A stretch of DNA of 13,879 bases from Bacillota bacterium (GCA_023390635.1 JAEWCM010000147.1:1-13879), one strand, 5' to 3'. Counted from the first letter of the stretch, positions 6,312 through 13,518 are shown. Made by a program: numbers and translations. Notes: generated by a model not told the origin, from the letters alone.

Positions 6312-6950
6312 TCATTCTGCTTTTGCTAAATTTAACTCGTGATCGGTCCGTGCGGCCAATTGGACATCATGAGTTACCAACACCAGGGCACAGCCTTTTT
6401 CCGGCAGTCCAAGCAGATAATCACCTACCCAGGCTGCCAGTTTCGGATCAAGATCATTGGTTGGCTCATCAGCAAAAATCAGACTGGGAGAGAGCAGAAG
6501 GGCCCTGGCGATTGCCACCCTTCTCTTCTGTCCCAAGCTCAATTCATGAGGATAATAATCCAGGCGATGGCTCAGTTCCATCTCATCCAAAAGCTCAAGC
6601 GCTCTTTTTTTCATCGTATGATCTCTGGCCACATAGGCCGGCACCAACACATTGTCAAGAACCGTTAACGAACCGATTAGATTCAGGCTTTGAAAGACCA
6701 ATCCGACCTGCCGGTTGCGCCAATGAGCCTGCTCACTCTCTGACCATGTTCCGGCATACATCCCATTCATCAAAATCTCGCCTTCCGAAGGCCGAAGGAG
6801 CAGACTAAGGACAGAGAGCAGTGTTGACTTGCCCACGCCGGAAGGGCCGGTGATAGCCAGGGATTCTCCCTGATCAATCTCCACTGAAACCCCTTTCAGG
6901 ACAACCTCCGGCCCATAACTTTTACCGATATTTTTTGCTGAAAGCAGCAT
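6312..6950 (-). CDS. LolD/MacB-type ABC transporter ATPase
   Basis: 212 residues, a single ABC ATPase domain of normal length for the LolD/MacB/FtsE group. Walker A GPSGVGKST (35-43), Q-loop LVFQSLNL (about 84-91), signature LSLGQKRR (137-144; the third position is Leu rather than the usual Gly), Walker B LIFADEP (157-163), the PTNDLD D-loop typical of this group, and the switch histidine in VTHD. It would energise an FtsX/MacB-type permease, and the remnant of such a permease lies just upstream. Start is clear: AAAGGAGGTG sits 4 bases before the ATG. The domain appears intact, but with its permease partner broken it may be an orphan. It is the last gene of the upstream block. Confidence 0.9.
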   Translation of the reverse strand: MLLSAKNIGKSYGPEVVLKGVSVEIDQGESLAITGPSGVGKSTLLSVLSLLLRPSEGEILMNGMYAGTWSESEQAHWRNRQVGLVFQSLNLIGSLTVLDNVLVPAYVARDHTMKKRALELLDEMELSHRLDYYPHELSLGQKRRVAIARALLLSPSLIFADEPTNDLDPKLAAWVGDYLLGLPEKGCALVLVTHDVQLAARTDHELNLAKAE

Positions 6951-6971
6951 AGCCCACCTCCTTTACCCGTC

Positions 6972-7439
6972 CTAATCAATATCTCCCCGCTGCATAGCCA
7001 GTGAGGGATCAATCTTGCCCAGTTATCTCAGCGGGATACTCACGGCAATCAGAGCAATGACTCCAAAAAGAATGCTGATCCAGAGTATTGCTAAGGCCGC
7101 CGCTATCCCGTGCGGTTCAATGAAGGGGAATGAACTCCTGGCCTGTAGGAGCTTTAATATCAATGTATATCCAAAGGCTCCCAGACCAAAGCCTGCTAAA
7201 AGCCCTCCCCCGGTAAGTACTCCCGCTTCGCCGATAATCAGCTTCTGCAGATCCCTTTGAGTCGCTCCCAAAGCTTTATATAAGCCAAGCTCACTTTTAC
7301 GGTCCCAAACCATCGTCAGATAACGGGCAAAAAACTGTAAAAAAGAATTGAGCAGCATTAGCAGTCCTCCGCCCAGCATCACCATGAAAAGGGTATCCAT
7401 CTGTCCTTGAATTGCTTTTAAAAAATCAATTGGGCATTG
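6972..7439 (-). pseudogene. FtsX/MacB-type ABC permease remnant (N-terminus lost, internal stop)
   Basis: The C-terminal part of an FtsX-family permease: a transmembrane helix (MVMLGGGLLMLLNSFLQFF), the conserved cytoplasmic segment DRKSELGLYKALGATQRDL, and two more helices ending in IALIAVSIPLR. Full permeases are about 400 residues; only about 125-140 remain. Two lesions are visible. Upstream, the frame runs into the end of the substrate-binding protein gene with no convincing start or SD of its own; the first ATG is at 7400 and the frame is closed by a TGA a few codons above 7439. Downstream, a TAA (7023-7025) interrupts the frame, after which the same frame continues as LGKIDPSLAMQRGDID and stops at 6972; this is the normal FtsX-type ending. 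It probably once paired with the ATPase that follows. Confidence 0.72.
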
Positions 7440-8268
7440 AGGGTTGCCTCACCGGCGATATATCCCTTTTCCATTTCCATCTGAGCTGCTTCCGGAGGAT
7501 TTCCCGCCAAATATTCACAGGCTTTTTTAAAGGCCTTTGACATCCGTTTGGCGATTTCCGGATTGGCTTCCAGTGTTTTTTGATTCATCCCTATAAAGCA
7601 GCACAGATAATCTTTCAAGCCTTCATCGAAAGTATTGGAATAGAACCTTACCTTACCGTTCTGTACTGCCATTTCCGGGTAGGGATCATAAGCCGCAAAA
7701 GCATCAATCTCCCCCTGATTCAGAGCCTGCTCCATTTGCGCGTTTGGATAGCTGACCCAGTTCACTTTGTTTGGATCGAGTCCCAGCTTAACCATTTGGG
7801 AAGAAATCTGAATCTGAGCGATACCACCTACGGCCGCTGCTACCGTCTTGCCTTCCAGATCGGCCACACTCTTAATGCCGCTGGCCGTTGAAGCCGCCCC
7901 TTGAATACACCCTTTATGCAATGAATCAATAATTTTTAATTCCAGCCCCTGCTCCATCGGCTTAAATTTATCCGGAGTCAATTCAAAAGCATCCAGCTGG
8001 TTATTAGCCATCAGAACGGCCACATCCCCATTGATCTTCAGCAGTTCCACATCAAGGCCCACTTCTTTGAAATAACCTTTTTCATAGGCAACGAAAATTG
8101 GTGATTCACAGGTTCCCCCCCAATAACCGACCACAGCATGCAGCAAATCATTATCCCCTGACCCTTGATTTTCCGTATTCCTATCACTGGTAGCTGTCGT
8201 TCCGCAGCCTGCCAGGATCAGGGTAAAGGTGAGCATAGCAATTAAAAACCCTCTAATTTTTTTTTCAT
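7418..8268 (-). pseudogene. NitT/TauT-type ABC substrate-binding lipoprotein, out of frame with its own start and C-terminally truncated
   Basis: The lipoprotein part has a signal peptide (KKIRGFLIAMLTFTLILAGC; lipobox LAGC) and a periplasmic-binding domain of the SsuA/TauA/NMT1 type: VVGYWGGTCESPIFVAYEKGYF, then VGGIAQIQISSQMV and DAFAAYDPYPEMA. Its natural ATG (8268) has AAAGGGAGG 9 bases upstream but is followed by nine A and reaches TAA after eight codons; the lipoprotein frame is instead continuous with the ATPase gene. One extra A would restore ATG-K-K-K-I-R-G. At the other end the protein stops at NAQLIF, about 30-40 residues short of usual length, where an FtsX remnant begins. The bound ligand is unknown; gene context suggests something used by the neighbouring radical SAM pathway. 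Listed as broken because both ends are abnormal, but slippage could still produce it. Confidence 0.65.
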
Positions 8269-9061
8269 TGAATATTGCCTCCCTTTCGACTATGTTTGAT
8301 ACCCTTGCACAGCCCGCCAGAATATACATAATCTCCCGGCGCAGCCTGACAAATTTTTTGGAAGTTCTGTCTCTAGGGTGTTCCATAGGTATGGGCACTT
8401 CACCCACTACCCGCCCCGGCCGGGAAGACATAATCACCACCCGGTCACTTAGAGCCACCGCTTCCTCAATGTCATGAGTAACCAAAACAATCATCGGCTT
8501 ATCCCGCCGCCAGATTCTGATAATCTCCTCCTGGATCGCCATCCTGGTAAAGGCGTCCAGAGCACTCAAAGGTTCATCCAGCAAAATCAAGCCTGGATTC
8601 TGGATGAAGGTGCGGGCTATAGCCGTCCGGCTGGCCATCCCTCCGGAAATCTGATAAGGATAAGCCTGCTCAAATCCTTCCAGTCCCACCAGCCTGATAT
8701 ACTCCTGTACCTTGGCCCGCTCCTCCTTAAACACCTTCCGCGCTTTAAGACCGAAGGCAATGTTATTGTAGACGGACAACCAGGGAAAGAGATTCGGGTC
8801 CTGAAATACAAATCCCCGGTCGTAATGCGGTCCGGAAATCGAAGTTCCATGGTAAGTAAGAATCCCGCCCTGAGGCTGATCGAGACCGGCCGCCAGGCGC
8901 AGGAAGGTAGACTTGCCGCAGCCGCTCGGACCGACCAGGGCCACAAACTCACCGGCCCCCACATCCAGGCTGAACCGATCCAGGGCCAAAACCTCCCGTC
9001 CGGCATCGTCATGATAAACCCTGGTAATATTTTGAGCACATAAACAAGCGTTTTCTACCAT
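7418..9061 (-). CDS. NitT/TauT/SsuB-type ABC ATPase, read as a fusion with the substrate-binding protein
   Basis: As sequenced this is one 547-residue frame. Residues 1-250 are an SsuB/TauB-type ATPase: Walker A GPSGCGKST (44-52), Q-loop VFQDPNLFPW, signature ISGGMASR (138-145, a variant known in this subfamily), Walker B LILLDEP (158-164), and LVTHDIEEA. The ATPase homology ends at LRREIMYILAG; then a linker leads straight into a lipoprotein signal peptide (lipobox at 283-286). A cytoplasmic ATPase with an internal lipoprotein signal is not a sensible topology, so the natural product is probably two proteins separated at the A9 run (8257-8265). With ten A the ATPase would end in EKKN followed by TAG, overlapping the lipoprotein start. 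ATG 9061 is chosen over GTG 9082 because AAAGGGA lies 8 bases before it and it overlaps the permease stop (ATGGTAG). Confidence 0.8.
   Translation of the reverse strand: MVENACLCAQNITRVYHDDAGREVLALDRFSLDVGAGEFVALVGPSGCGKSTFLRLAAGLDQPQGGILTYHGTSISGPHYDRGFVFQDPNLFPWLSVYNNIAFGLKARKVFKEERAKVQEYIRLVGLEGFEQAYPYQISGGMASRTAIARTFIQNPGLILLDEPLSALDAFTRMAIQEEIIRIWRRDKPMIVLVTHDIEEAVALSDRVVIMSSRPGRVVGEVPIPMEHPRDRTSKKFVRLRREIMYILAGCARVSNIVEREAIFNEKKIRGFLIAMLTFTLILAGCGTTATSDRNTENQGSGDNDLLHAVVGYWGGTCESPIFVAYEKGYFKEVGLDVELLKINGDVAVLMANNQLDAFELTPDKFKPMEQGLELKIIDSLHKGCIQGAASTASGIKSVADLEGKTVAAAVGGIAQIQISSQMVKLGLDPNKVNWVSYPNAQMEQALNQGEIDAFAAYDPYPEMAVQNGKVRFYSNTFDEGLKDYLCCFIGMNQKTLEANPEIAKRMSKAFKKACEYLAGNPPEAAQMEMEKGYIAGEATLNAQLIF
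8257..8265 (-). other. Run of nine A at the ATPase/binding-protein junction (slippage or indel site)
   Basis: Directly after the ATG of the binding-protein gene the coding strand has nine consecutive A. With nine, the ATPase frame continues into the lipoprotein and the lipoprotein's own ATG hits a stop. With ten (or seven), the ATPase terminates and the lipoprotein is in frame with its SD-equipped ATG. This could be a sequencing indel, a contingency (phase-variable) tract, or a transcriptional slippage site. Confidence 0.75.
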
Positions 9062-10071
9062 CTCACTGTCCCTTTCTGCCACTTCAGCAAATGCCTGCGG
9101 ATTCGAAACAGCAAATCAATCAAAGCAAAGAAGATAATAATGAAAATCCCTACTGTACTGAACAGTTTCCCATACTCTCCCCAGGCCTGAGCCCATGAGA
9201 TATACCAGCCCAGTCCCGCCTTCACCCCCAGCATCTCCGCCACGATCAGAGCCCCAAAGGAGGCACTCAATCCCATGAAAAGCCCGTTGAACATGGCAGG
9301 CAGGGCCGCCGGTACAGCAACATGAAACATGATATAAAAATCTCCGGCCCCCAAAACCCTGGCGCTTTCAATCAGCCGTTTATCCGTGTCGCGAATCGCC
9401 GAACTGACCATTAAGGTCAGAGGGAACCAAATACTCAGGACGATAATAAAGATGCTGGCCTGATAACTGGTGGGAAACAAGACCATCACAATAGGCAGCC
9501 AGGCCGCCGGCGCCGGCCCGATAATCTTCAGCACCGGCATCAGCCAGTAATGGCAAATTTTGCTCCAACCAATCAGGATACCTGAGGTCAAGCCGCTGAT
9601 AATACCAATGAACACACCCGTCCCCAGCAATTTCATGGAATAATAGAAATTAACGGCCAGACGCTCATAATTGGCTGTGACGGACTCCAGTACCTTGTCC
9701 GGGCTGGGAACAAAGGGTAAACGAAAATGTGCTGTTTTTAAAGTGGCAATATCCATTCCTTCCAATAAGAGAATACCTGCCATGACCAGCCATGAGCGCT
9801 GTACCATTTTCTTCCTCACTCTGACGAAAATACAGGCTGTAGCCAGTAATACCAGATAGACGGCCAGAGCTAAGCGAAGAAAAGCCGGGTATACTGTGGA
9901 ACGGTATCCCTCCGGATAGATATTGGGCAGCACTGAGTGCAGGATGATGACGAGCAAGAGAGCCCCCACCGGTGCCAGCATCTGCAAAAATTCGATAACA
10001 GTAACCCTTGTTCTTAGCTGCTTGGACTTTACTTTCCTGATTTCTGTTTTGATTATTTCTCTTTTCTCCAT
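9055..10071 (-). CDS. NitT/TauT/SsuC-type ABC permease with extra N-terminal membrane segments
   Basis: 338 residues, longer than the usual 250-280 for SsuC/TauC. The extra N-terminal part carries about three hydrophobic segments (FLQMLAPVGALLLVIILHSV; LRLALAVYLVLLATACIFV; WLVMAGILLLEG). The core BPD_transp_1 domain follows from about residue 135 (YSMKLLGTGVFIGIISGLTSG), with the EAA loop SARVLGAGDFYIMFHVAVPAALP contacting the ATPase, and helices to residue 325. It forms the membrane channel of the importer with the ATPase and lipoprotein downstream. The ATG follows the ArsS-like gene's TAG by only six bases; the SD is weak and may lie within the GGAGGAG at the end of that gene, so translation is probably coupled to it. 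Nothing in the permease itself appears broken. Confidence 0.9.
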   Translation of the reverse strand: MEKREIIKTEIRKVKSKQLRTRVTVIEFLQMLAPVGALLLVIILHSVLPNIYPEGYRSTVYPAFLRLALAVYLVLLATACIFVRVRKKMVQRSWLVMAGILLLEGMDIATLKTAHFRLPFVPSPDKVLESVTANYERLAVNFYYSMKLLGTGVFIGIISGLTSGILIGWSKICHYWLMPVLKIIGPAPAAWLPIVMVLFPTSYQASIFIIVLSIWFPLTLMVSSAIRDTDKRLIESARVLGAGDFYIMFHVAVPAALPAMFNGLFMGLSASFGALIVAEMLGVKAGLGWYISWAQAWGEYGKLFSTVGIFIIIFFALIDLLFRIRRHLLKWQKGTVRW

Positions 10072-10077
10072 ATCTTT

Positions 10078-11088
10078 CTACACTACCGCTCCTCCGCAGC
10101 TTGATCCGCTTCCTGCCGTGCAGCCGTAACAATGATTGCCCAGACCAATCTCCCGTCTCCGGAACGCCTTCGCATCAAATTGACTGATATATGCCGGTCG
10201 GCAATTCAGCCCCAGCATCTGGTTGAAATCACAATCATAAACCTGCCCATCCCATCCTACCGAAATCTGATCCCGGCACATCAGTTTGGACACGGTAACC
10301 GGATTGAAAGCATCCCCCAAACGGGCCATATAACCATCCAAATTGCCTGAGTCGGACAGGAAAGAGAGAAAACGGCCAACCGGCAGATTGGTGATATTAA
10401 ACAGGTTGTTAAAGCGAATACCGTACTGATGAAGGAGTACCCAACGATAATCCTGCTCTATGGTTTTCTGGGGAGCAGGCAGAAAAGCGCCGCTGGGATT
10501 GTAAACCAAATTGAGGATCAGTGATCCCTTTTCTTCCCCATATCCCAGCTCATTCAGACGGGTCAGAACTCTGAGCGCTGATCGATAGACCCCTTTGCCT
10601 CGCTGGCGGTCCGTTTCCTTCTCGGCATAGAAAGGCAGGGAGGATACCAATTCAACCTCGTTCTCAGCATATAACCGGGGAAAATATTTGTATTCCAGCT
10701 TTTCCAGTACTGTCAGATTCGTGCGAACCATGATCCGGCAATTTAGACGCCGTCCTTCCTCAATCAACCAGGACAAGTGGGGATTCAATTCCGGTGCTCC
10801 GCCCGTAATATCCATAACCTTAATACCCTGTTCCCGGATGACCTTTAAACATTCAACCATAGTATCCTGAGTCATCAGCTCCGTGCGTTGAGGCCCCGCC
10901 TCCACATGACAGTGGCGACACATCAGGTTGCAAACTTTACCAATATTGAGCTGCATGGTTTTAACGTTCTCATTACTCAAAAGTGGATAGAAGCCGGCTT
11001 GCTTAAGCCTTTCTGCAAAGGGAATTACCGTCTTCACCCCTTCCAGGAGCTGAAAACCAGATTGCTCCTTTACACTTGCCAAGTTCAT
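10078..11088 (-). CDS. arsS: ArsS-like radical SAM/Cys-rich protein (arsenosugar biosynthesis type)
   Basis: 336 residues from ATG 11088. Radical SAM CxxxCxxC motif at C53, C57, C60 (CNLMCRHCHVEAGP), GGAPEL as the SAM-binding GGE-like motif, then the C-terminal Cys-rich (DUF3641) domain with MCRDQISVGWDGQVYDCDFNQ and the diagnostic HCYGCTAGSGSSCGGA at the very end. ArsS homologues attach a 5'-deoxyadenosyl group from SAM to dimethylarsenite-type arsenic, the committing step to arsenosugars; some members are selenoproteins in the Cys-rich domain. Here the late Cys is a plain TGC codon, and no in-frame TGA is present. The ATG is preferred over GTG 11094 because AGGAGGGG lies 5 bases before it. 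It starts 11 bases after the peroxidase-like gene and is followed after 6 bases by an importer permease. No ArsM methyltransferase is in the window, so an organoarsenic substrate is inferred from family alone. Confidence 0.88.
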   Translation of the reverse strand: MNLASVKEQSGFQLLEGVKTVIPFAERLKQAGFYPLLSNENVKTMQLNIGKVCNLMCRHCHVEAGPQRTELMTQDTMVECLKVIREQGIKVMDITGGAPELNPHLSWLIEEGRRLNCRIMVRTNLTVLEKLEYKYFPRLYAENEVELVSSLPFYAEKETDRQRGKGVYRSALRVLTRLNELGYGEEKGSLILNLVYNPSGAFLPAPQKTIEQDYRWVLLHQYGIRFNNLFNITNLPVGRFLSFLSDSGNLDGYMARLGDAFNPVTVSKLMCRDQISVGWDGQVYDCDFNQMLGLNCRPAYISQFDAKAFRRREIGLGNHCYGCTAGSGSSCGGAVV

Positions 11089-11099
11089 ACGCACCCCTC

Positions 11100-11432
11100 C
11101 TACAAGCTCAATTTTTTCACGATGTTCTTCATCTGCACTCCGTGAACCAGTGTAGCGCCACCCCGGATGGCAGCGGCCACATGAACCGCTTCCGTCATCT
11201 GCTCCTCATTGGCCCCCTTTTCTAAAGCATCCTGGGTATAAGAATCAATACAGTAAGGGCATTGCACAGCATGGGCCACCGCCAGGGCAATCAGGGACTT
11301 TTCCCTGGCAGTCAGCGCCCCTTCGGCAAAAACACTGCCGTAATAAGCCATAAACTTTTTCCATAGCTCAGGTGCCTCTTCCCCTATAGTGGAGAAATTC
11401 TTTAAATCCTCCGGATTGTAATAAGTGTTCAA
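11100..11432 (-). CDS. Peroxidase-like carboxymuconolactone decarboxylase/AhpD-fold protein associated with ArsS
   Basis: 110 residues from TTG 11432. The all-helical AhpD-like fold is shown by LTAREKSLIALAVAHAVQCP, the redox CxxC (C58-P-Y-C61, followed by IDSYT), and EAVHVAAAIRGGATLVHG. Proteins of this exact type (opening NTYYNPEDL, motif QCPYCIDSYT) recur beside ArsS genes and are annotated as arsenosugar biosynthesis-associated peroxidase-like proteins; a thiol-disulfide or peroxide-reducing role is expected but unproven. Start choice: the frame is open to a TTG at 11465 and an ATG at 11441, but GAAAGGATG is correctly spaced (6 bases) ahead of the TTG at 11432, and this matches the usual N-terminus of the family. 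It lies 39 bases after the second BioB-like gene and 11 bases before arsS. Confidence 0.85.
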   Translation of the reverse strand: MNTYYNPEDLKNFSTIGEEAPELWKKFMAYYGSVFAEGALTAREKSLIALAVAHAVQCPYCIDSYTQDALEKGANEEQMTEAVHVAAAIRGGATLVHGVQMKNIVKKLSL

Positions 11433-11471
11433 CAGTCTCATCCTTTCTTCATCATTTGATTCCAAAGCTCT

Positions 11472-12464
11472 TTAGTTTCTCCGTCCGAACATGACGGAAG
11501 GCCCCTCAAGAATTTCCCAGCCCGATTCCTGCAGTTCTTCCCGCCGCAGTTTTACTGTGGCCCCCTTCAACGTATTTCGTTCCGTATCCCGAGGATTAGA
11601 CCCTACTTCGGTCCAGGTCAGATTGACTCCGGCCATTCCTCCCAAACCGTGCCCTCCGCAATGCCCTCTCACCTCATAGCCTACCGCCAGCTTTACCACC
11701 GCCAGCAGATAGGAAGTCTGAGCGCTGTTCAGTTCACCAGCCGTCAGAGGCGAACTGGGAATCCTCACTCTTCTCCCTGCTCCCGCATGAACGGGGAAGA
11801 TGTTCCGCACCATTAAAGTTTTTTCTGTCAGTTCATCCACAGAGTGCTCCGGTCCGATCGGCTCTACCGCCGTTCCCACCAGCAAACCGGCCCGCTTTGC
11901 TGAATTGATGGTTTTCAGGCGGGTTTGGGGAGCAATACCCGTTTGCCGGCCTTCTCCCATATGCACTACATGATAAATTCCATCAAACCCGACTTTTTTC
12001 AGTTTTCTGGCTCCCTCGTCATCAAAGTCGTCCGTATTAGCGATCAGTATGGTCTCCGGCTGCAAAGCCTCTCTGACCACCTGACCCATCCTGATAAAAT
12101 CTCCGAACTTATAACGTGCCGTTCCCATCAGATAAAGGGCATTGGCTCCGTCCCTCTCCAGCGCCAGGCAGCTTTCTAAAACCTCCTCCTCCGTTCGCAC
12201 CACAAGGGAAGAAAACACTTTATTGCCGGCAGCAAAAGCACAAAATTGACAATCCTTTGCGCATGGTCCCGAGTCGAGCCCCACCTGAGCATGAACTTCA
12301 GCCTTGTTCTGTGAAGCTGCCTGGCTCATTTTCCTGGCAGCCTGCCTGACTATAAAGGCCTCCTCCGACAAACAGTGGACTGAGAACAGACTGTGCAGCT
12401 CTTTCGCCGTAAGCTTTCCGCCGTCCATAGCTTTATCAATCATTTGAGCGATCTGCATATTCAA
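11472..12464 (-). CDS. BioB-like radical SAM protein, second tandem copy
   Basis: 330 residues from TTG 12464. Radical SAM cluster motif C68-x3-C72-x2-C75 (GPCAKDCQFCAFA), followed by a TIM-barrel and a BATS-like C-terminal domain (AGAGRRVRIPSSPL, EVGSNPRDTE, and an end in GPSVMFGRRN). It is a close paralogue of the gene just upstream, colinear over the full length with roughly half of residues identical by eye. Residues matching the biotin synthase [2Fe-2S] ligands are not Cys: the positions fall in ILIANTDDF and LLVGTAVEPIG. It is therefore unlikely to make biotin. The TTG is chosen because GGAGGAG lies 8 bases ahead and it gives the same N-terminal length (13 residues before DGG) as the paralogue; ATG 12458 is the alternative. 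It begins 40 bases after the first copy stops. Reaction unknown. Confidence 0.85.
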   Translation of the reverse strand: MNMQIAQMIDKAMDGGKLTAKELHSLFSVHCLSEEAFIVRQAARKMSQAASQNKAEVHAQVGLDSGPCAKDCQFCAFAAGNKVFSSLVVRTEEEVLESCLALERDGANALYLMGTARYKFGDFIRMGQVVREALQPETILIANTDDFDDEGARKLKKVGFDGIYHVVHMGEGRQTGIAPQTRLKTINSAKRAGLLVGTAVEPIGPEHSVDELTEKTLMVRNIFPVHAGAGRRVRIPSSPLTAGELNSAQTSYLLAVVKLAVGYEVRGHCGGHGLGGMAGVNLTWTEVGSNPRDTERNTLKGATVKLRREELQESGWEILEGPSVMFGRRN

Positions 12465-12504
12465 CTGAAATTCTCCTCCTATTACCATTAATCTCCTGCT
12501 CTGC

Positions 12505-13503
12505 CTAACGTCCCCCATACATGACGGAGGGGCCATGGAGTATTTCCCATCCTGCTTCTTTAAGTTCTTCCTGGGTTTTCTTCACGGTCCACCCTCTTAC
12601 CGTACTGGCTTTCGTGTCCCGAGGATTAGAACCTGCCTCAGCCCACAAGAGATTAGCTCCGGACAAAGCGCCGATTTTATTGGGCTCATGAGTACAGTTA
12701 CCTACCACCTCATATCCCATAGCGAGCCGGACGGCCGCCAGAATGAGCGCCATTTGTCCAAAGTTTAAAGACCCATGAACCTCCAGCGGAGAGCCGGGAA
12801 TATTCACCCTCCGCCCTGCTCCGCTGTATGCGGGCTTCATTTCTCTGGTCAGCAGAGTTTTTTCCACTAATTCCTCCAACGTATGTTCGGGCCCTACCGG
12901 TTCCAGACAAGTGCCGATCTGTAATCCGGCGCTCCTGGCAAAGGCAATGGTTTGCAGTCTCTTTTGCGGATCAATATGGGTCACCTGGCCCTCACCCAGT
13001 CGCACTGCATGGTAAATTCCGCTGAAACCGCTGTTGCGCAAGGCTCTGGCTTCTTCATCATCAAAATCCCCTACATTGGCAATAAGGGGCACATCCGTCT
13101 TCAATGCTTTTCTTACCGCCTCTCCCGCCCGCAAAAAGTCGGAGAATTGATAGGTAGCTGTAGCCATCAAATAAATAGCATTGGCTCCATCATTCTCAAA
13201 GGCCAAACAATCTCCAATGATCTCATCCAAAGTCTTTATACTGGGTTTGGCAAACACTTTATTTGTGACAGCAAACGAGCAGAACAAACAATCTTTGGGG
13301 CAGGCCCCCGTATTCAGACCGACCTGGGCATGTACCTCCGCTTTACCCCCAGAGGCTTGATCACTCATTTTCCGGGCGGCATACTGTATGAAATAGGATT
13401 CTTCCGAAAGAAAATCCACCACAAACAGGTCCTTTAGTTCGCAAGCGCTCAATTCTCCGCCATCCAAGGCTTTTTCCACCCATTCTCTGATTCTTTTATC
13501 CAT
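12505..13503 (-). CDS. BioB-like radical SAM protein, first tandem copy
   Basis: 332 residues with a clear ATG behind AGGAGG (5 bases). Radical SAM motif C68-x3-C72-x2-C75 (GACPKDCLFCSFA). The C-terminal half resembles the BATS domain of biotin synthase-type enzymes (SGAGRRVNIPGSPLEVHG; LLWAEAGSNPRDT). Like its neighbour it carries the unusual strings KAEVHAQVGL, DGANAIYLM, FSGIYHAVRLGEG, LEPVGPEHT and GPSVMYGGR. The positions of the biotin synthase [2Fe-2S] ligands read PLIANVGDF and LQIGTCLEPVG; a Cys occurs two residues away in the second, but the set is not conserved between the copies. Thus it probably acts with one 4Fe-4S cluster, cleaving SAM to make a 5'-deoxyadenosyl radical on an unknown substrate. 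Position at the head of an operon with a peroxidase-like protein and arsS suggests a linked pathway. No bioA, bioD or hydrogenase maturation genes are near. Confidence 0.87.
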   Translation of the reverse strand: MDKRIREWVEKALDGGELSACELKDLFVVDFLSEESYFIQYAARKMSDQASGGKAEVHAQVGLNTGACPKDCLFCSFAVTNKVFAKPSIKTLDEIIGDCLAFENDGANAIYLMATATYQFSDFLRAGEAVRKALKTDVPLIANVGDFDDEEARALRNSGFSGIYHAVRLGEGQVTHIDPQKRLQTIAFARSAGLQIGTCLEPVGPEHTLEELVEKTLLTREMKPAYSGAGRRVNIPGSPLEVHGSLNFGQMALILAAVRLAMGYEVVGNCTHEPNKIGALSGANLLWAEAGSNPRDTKASTVRGWTVKKTQEELKEAGWEILHGPSVMYGGR

Positions 13504-13518
13504 ATTAACCTCCTGATT

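Noticed and set aside
6323..6808. Plus-strand open frames of 161 and 109 codons, downstream of the rightward -24/-12 element
   Set aside because: Tempting as targets of that element, but both are antisense to the intact LolD-type ATPase gene, have no SD and encode no recognisable domain.
7023..7025. Reading the internal stop of the FtsX remnant as selenocysteine or recoding
   Set aside because: It is TAA, not TGA, and the gene has also lost its N-terminus, so decay is the simpler explanation.
8474..9043. Plus-strand open frame of 189 codons
   Set aside because: It lies entirely opposite the ATPase domain, whose Walker and signature motifs are unmistakable; no SD or domain on the plus strand.
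10078..10140. Possible selenocysteine in the ArsS-like C-terminus
   Set aside because: Some family members are selenoproteins, but the Cys-rich end here uses an ordinary TGC codon and terminates at TAG; no in-frame TGA or SECIS-like hairpin is needed.
11472..13503. Naming the two BATS-type radical SAM genes bioB
   Set aside because: The Cys ligands of the biotin synthase [2Fe-2S] cluster and the usual ACPEDCKYC and YNHN motifs are not present; no other biotin genes are near.
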